From the NCBI GenBank assembly GCA_014381795.1, contig JACNKY010000196.1, positions 1-9,530 on the forward strand: a stretch of DNA of 9,530 nucleotides, read 5' to 3'. Both the position numbers and the translations under genes were made by a program. How positions within the stretch are numbered: the first letter of the stretch is position 1; every line of letters begins with the position of its first letter. The notes beneath the pieces are model-generated. The model saw only the letters and a program-made list of their open reading frames with translations. It ran no database searches and was not told where the DNA came from. Source of the stretch: Pseudomonadota bacterium (lineage in GTDB: Bacteria; SAR324; NAC60-12). This document shows positions 7,394 to 9,530 of the stretch, in pieces.

Positions 7394-7422
7394 ATTTTAC
7401 GTATTTTTTTTCATCTTGTCAA
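7394..7422 (-). promoter_or_regulatory. Sigma70-type promoter of the trpB-trpA unit
   Basis: On the minus strand a perfect TTGACA -35 (7417-7422) is followed by exactly 17 bases and TAAAAT (7394-7399), 5 of 6 to TATAAT. The spacer contains a run of eight A. Transcription would start near 7387, leaving about 44 bases before trpB, with no room for a leader peptide and attenuator. Of the promoter candidates in the window this has the best match. It probably drives trpB, trpA, the dioxygenase gene, mutS, coaD and the FtsK-like gene, given their short spacing. Confidence 0.65.
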
Positions 7423-7432
7423 TTAACGGTTG

Positions 7433-8845
7433 ATGTTAAATAAGCTCTCAATTCCGGAAATGGCGATTCAGCAAATCTGGGCTGAGCAGGATTTTTCAAA
7501 GAAGAATCTCCGGACTGTTTCAGGACAGGCCTTGAAAATTGATTTTGCCGGCTGGCACAATTCCGGAAGTGGACCGGACTTCAAGGAAGCACGTTTGCAA
7601 ATTGGAGAGCATTCGCTTTTCGGCGCGGTGGAAATTCATGTCGATTCTTCAGGATGGTACGCACATCAACACGAAAAAAATCCGGATTACAACTCTGTGG
7701 TTTTACATGTCGTCCTTTACAACAGTGGAAAACGCTTAATTGAACGTGAGGACAAGTTTAAAATTCAGGAACTGGAATTGGCTTCTTTTATCAGCAAAAC
7801 ACCATCAACCTCAGAAACGCAAGCCCGGGCGGACTTAAAATCTTTCGGAGAACTTCCTGGACGTTGCGGAGTGGCAGCGGTTGAAAATGGTGCGGAGACA
7901 CTGAAAAAAATCATTGCTCATGCCGCAGAGCAGCGTATTCAAGAGAAAATGCTGCTACTGCTAAAGCGTTGGGATGAACAGGATCCTGAGGAATTGCTTT
8001 TTCAGTTACTCTTCAAATCATTGGGTTATTCACCATTTTCCCAAGTTTTTGAAGAACTGGCAAAACAATATCAGTTTAGTGACCTCCGACCTTTGTTTCG
8101 GCAGTCTCAGCGCACAACACGGACACTCGTACTTTCACGCTGGTTTGGTGCATGTGGGTTGTTTGCCACAGAGCATACAATTGCCGACCCGTCCGTACGC
8201 CACGAATTTCTGCAGTGGAAATCTGCCTGGCAGGATCTTCCGGAACATCCGCAAGTATCCCGAAAATATTCAGAGGCCTTTCGTCCACAAAATACTCCGG
8301 AGAGGAGGTTGCTCGGCATGTTCCATCATTTATACCGTGTAGCAAATGAAGGTTTACTCAAACGCTGGCTGCTGGTGTTCCTGAACCTAAGTCAGTATGC
8401 CGATGAAAAAGTATTATGCCGGCAGGCTCTGTCTGAAACAGAAATACTGTTTTCAACTCCAGATTGGGAAGTCTGGCAGCAGCATCTTGTTTTGGGAAAA
8501 ACAAAGCATACATTCTCATCGCAGCTTGTTGGTAAGGACCGCCAAATAATACTTTGGGCAAATGCTGTTTTACCGTTCTTCCTGGCATATGCACGACACG
8601 AAAATGAACCTGAACTGGAAAAACTGCTTTATCGCTTATTCATGATTTTACCCGCAGAGGCTTCAAACAGTAAAACACGTTTCATGGAAAAACGGTTATG
8701 GTTTTCAGAATTTCCTAAATCAGGTAAACTTAAATTGAATACTTTAGGAAATCGGCAGGGTTTAATACAAATTCAACATGATTTTTGCCGCAACTTTCAT
8801 CAAGGTTGTGTAAGCTGTGAACTACCCGGAATTTTAGTAGGCTGA
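7433..8845 (+). CDS. DUF2851 family protein of unknown function
   Basis: A 470-residue protein recognised as DUF2851 by its N-terminal block W-H-N-x-G-x-G-P-D-F (41-50), then GAVEIHVDSSGW (64-75), HxH (78-80), and Y86 followed by LHVV (91-94). The C-terminus has NRQGLIQI and then a cysteine cluster C452-x6-C459-x2-C462, also typical of this family and possibly metal-binding. There is no signal peptide or membrane segment, so it is probably cytoplasmic. The function is not established. The GPD...ExH layout superficially resembles a PD-(D/E)xK nuclease core, which is inference only. The ATG at 7433 is preferred to the adjacent TTG at 7430. Upstream there is only a weak ribosome site. It is divergent from trpB and 8 bases upstream of a lipoprotein gene. 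Confidence 0.85.
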   Translation: MLNKLSIPEMAIQQIWAEQDFSKKNLRTVSGQALKIDFAGWHNSGSGPDFKEARLQIGEHSLFGAVEIHVDSSGWYAHQHEKNPDYNSVVLHVVLYNSGKRLIEREDKFKIQELELASFISKTPSTSETQARADLKSFGELPGRCGVAAVENGAETLKKIIAHAAEQRIQEKMLLLLKRWDEQDPEELLFQLLFKSLGYSPFSQVFEELAKQYQFSDLRPLFRQSQRTTRTLVLSRWFGACGLFATEHTIADPSVRHEFLQWKSAWQDLPEHPQVSRKYSEAFRPQNTPERRLLGMFHHLYRVANEGLLKRWLLVFLNLSQYADEKVLCRQALSETEILFSTPDWEVWQQHLVLGKTKHTFSSQLVGKDRQIILWANAVLPFFLAYARHENEPELEKLLYRLFMILPAEASNSKTRFMEKRLWFSEFPKSGKLKLNTLGNRQGLIQIQHDFCRNFHQGCVSCELPGILVG

Positions 8846-8853
8846 ATGAAGAC

Positions 8854-9530
8854 ATGAAAAAATTAAATATTACTCAAAAAACATATTTTGTGTTTTTATT
8901 TTGCATATGTGCCTCAGTACTTCTCTCTGCCTGTATTAGGCCGAATCTTTCTCAGTTTGAAGTACAACGTCCATCCAGAATAACAATTCCACGTGAAGTA
9001 AAAAAAGTGTTTATCCGTGCAGATCTGGTGGATGAAACAAATGATAAACTTGGCATTAAAATTCAAGTACTTCAACAACTGGCGGATGAACTCAATAGTT
9101 ACGGACGTTTCAAAGTCAGTGTAGTGGATACTTTAGATGGGAGCCAGTTTGATCCAGAAAAGGAGTCTGTCGCGATAATTCAGGGAGAAGTCATCAGCGG
9201 CGGGGAAGTGGACCGTGGACAGTTTACTGACCTTGCCACCTGCACAGGTGGAATCAGCGGGAGGCTGTCTTCGGCGGGAGCAGCCGCAATTACAAATGAA
9301 GCAATTACTTTAGATAAATGGCGTGGATATGTTTGCCGGAGAGGTACTTTTGCCGGAAATGCGGCGGAACTTGTACTTTCATCAGCATTCTCTTTGGCAG
9401 GTTTAAATGACGCTATTCCGCCTAAAAACCAGGTTGTGAGGATTTATGATTACAAAAATATCTCACTTTTTGCTCAGGGGAATTTTAGTTTTAACATGAT
9501 TGGCTTAAGTAGGGAAACACTGGCAATTCG
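8854..9530 (+). CDS. Putative lipoprotein of unknown function, truncated by the window edge
   Basis: An open frame from ATG at 8854 to the right edge (225 codons visible, no stop reached). The first 27 residues form a lipoprotein signal: a KK start, a hydrophobic core (YFVFLFCICASVLL), then lipobox LSAC with Cys27 as the lipidated residue. The next residues are IRPN rather than Asp at +2, which in the E. coli Lol rule favours the outer membrane. The mature part holds a strand-helix pattern (KKVFIRADL, then IKIQVLQQLADEL), a hydrophobic strand (VAIIQGEV), and two further cysteines, C130 and C161, that could form a disulfide. I do not recognise the family. It begins 8 bases after the DUF2851 stop, so the two are probably co-transcribed. 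An ATG at 8846 is not a usable start because it meets a stop after three codons. A weak GAAG precedes the chosen start. Confidence 0.8.
   Translation, partial: MKKLNITQKTYFVFLFCICASVLLSACIRPNLSQFEVQRPSRITIPREVKKVFIRADLVDETNDKLGIKIQVLQQLADELNSYGRFKVSVVDTLDGSQFDPEKESVAIIQGEVISGGEVDRGQFTDLATCTGGISGRLSSAGAAAITNEAITLDKWRGYVCRRGTFAGNAAELVLSSAFSLAGLNDAIPPKNQVVRIYDYKNISLFAQGNFSFNMIGLSRETLAI

Larger units (their letters stand above)
2824..8301. other. Cluster of the palindromic hexamer TCCGGA
   Basis: By eye I count 21 copies of TCCGGA between 2824 and 8301 and none in 1-2823 or 8302-9530, where base composition predicts one or two in the whole window. Examples are at 3438, 3736, 4339, 5680, 6504, 7453 and 7562. 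All lie inside genes on both strands, with no fixed flanking bases. Many encode Pro-Asp or Pro-Glu (CCG GAx after a T-ending codon), so codon preference may explain part of the excess. Confidence 0.4.

Noticed and set aside
7344..7432. trp leader peptide and attenuator, or T-box, upstream of trpB
   Set aside because: Only about 44 bases lie between the predicted start of transcription and trpB, with no tryptophan-rich short frame or terminator hairpin.

Overview
The window comes from a Gram-negative bacterium with a moderately AT-rich genome. It carries housekeeping genes (tryptophan synthase, MutS, CoA biosynthesis), a lipoprotein with a lipobox, and a small selenoprotein with an in-frame UGA, so the host should have selenocysteine machinery. 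Most genes lack a clear Shine-Dalgarno sequence. A phytanoyl-CoA dioxygenase family enzyme, a DUF2851 protein and a SelW-like selenoprotein together would fit a marine lineage such as SAR324/Desulfobacterota-like or FCB-related bacteria. That placement is a guess, and the window alone does not settle it.

Layout. Seven genes lie on the minus strand from about 7343 down to 40: trpB, trpA, a phytanoyl-CoA dioxygenase family gene, mutS, coaD, a stand-alone FtsK-type four-helix membrane domain, and a SelW-like selenoprotein. The first six are separated by only 9 to 46 bases and look like one transcription unit. It is read from a good sigma70-type promoter (TTGACA, 17 bases, TAAAAT) just upstream of trpB. 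The selenoprotein follows a 153-base gap that carries its own promoter candidate. On the plus strand, a DUF2851 gene starts 89 bases from trpB and is followed 8 bases later by a lipoprotein gene that runs off the right edge.

Functions. TrpB and TrpA form tryptophan synthase. MutS recognises DNA mismatches. CoaD makes dephospho-CoA. The dioxygenase sits between trpA and mutS and has an intact iron site but no known substrate. The membrane protein resembles the N-terminal anchor of the DNA translocase FtsK, but no motor follows it. The last two plus-strand genes are of unknown function.

The most notable item is the gene at 40-258. Conventional gene calling would split or miss it, because the redox motif Cys-x-x-Sec is encoded with UGA at codon 11. 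Reading through gives a complete 72-residue Rdx/SelW family protein, with a possible bacterial SECIS hairpin just downstream of the UGA. No tRNA, rRNA, CRISPR array, insertion sequence or clear intrinsic terminator was seen. The stretches without genes are 1-39 (nothing recognisable), 259-411 (promoter candidate) and 7344-7432 (two promoter candidates).
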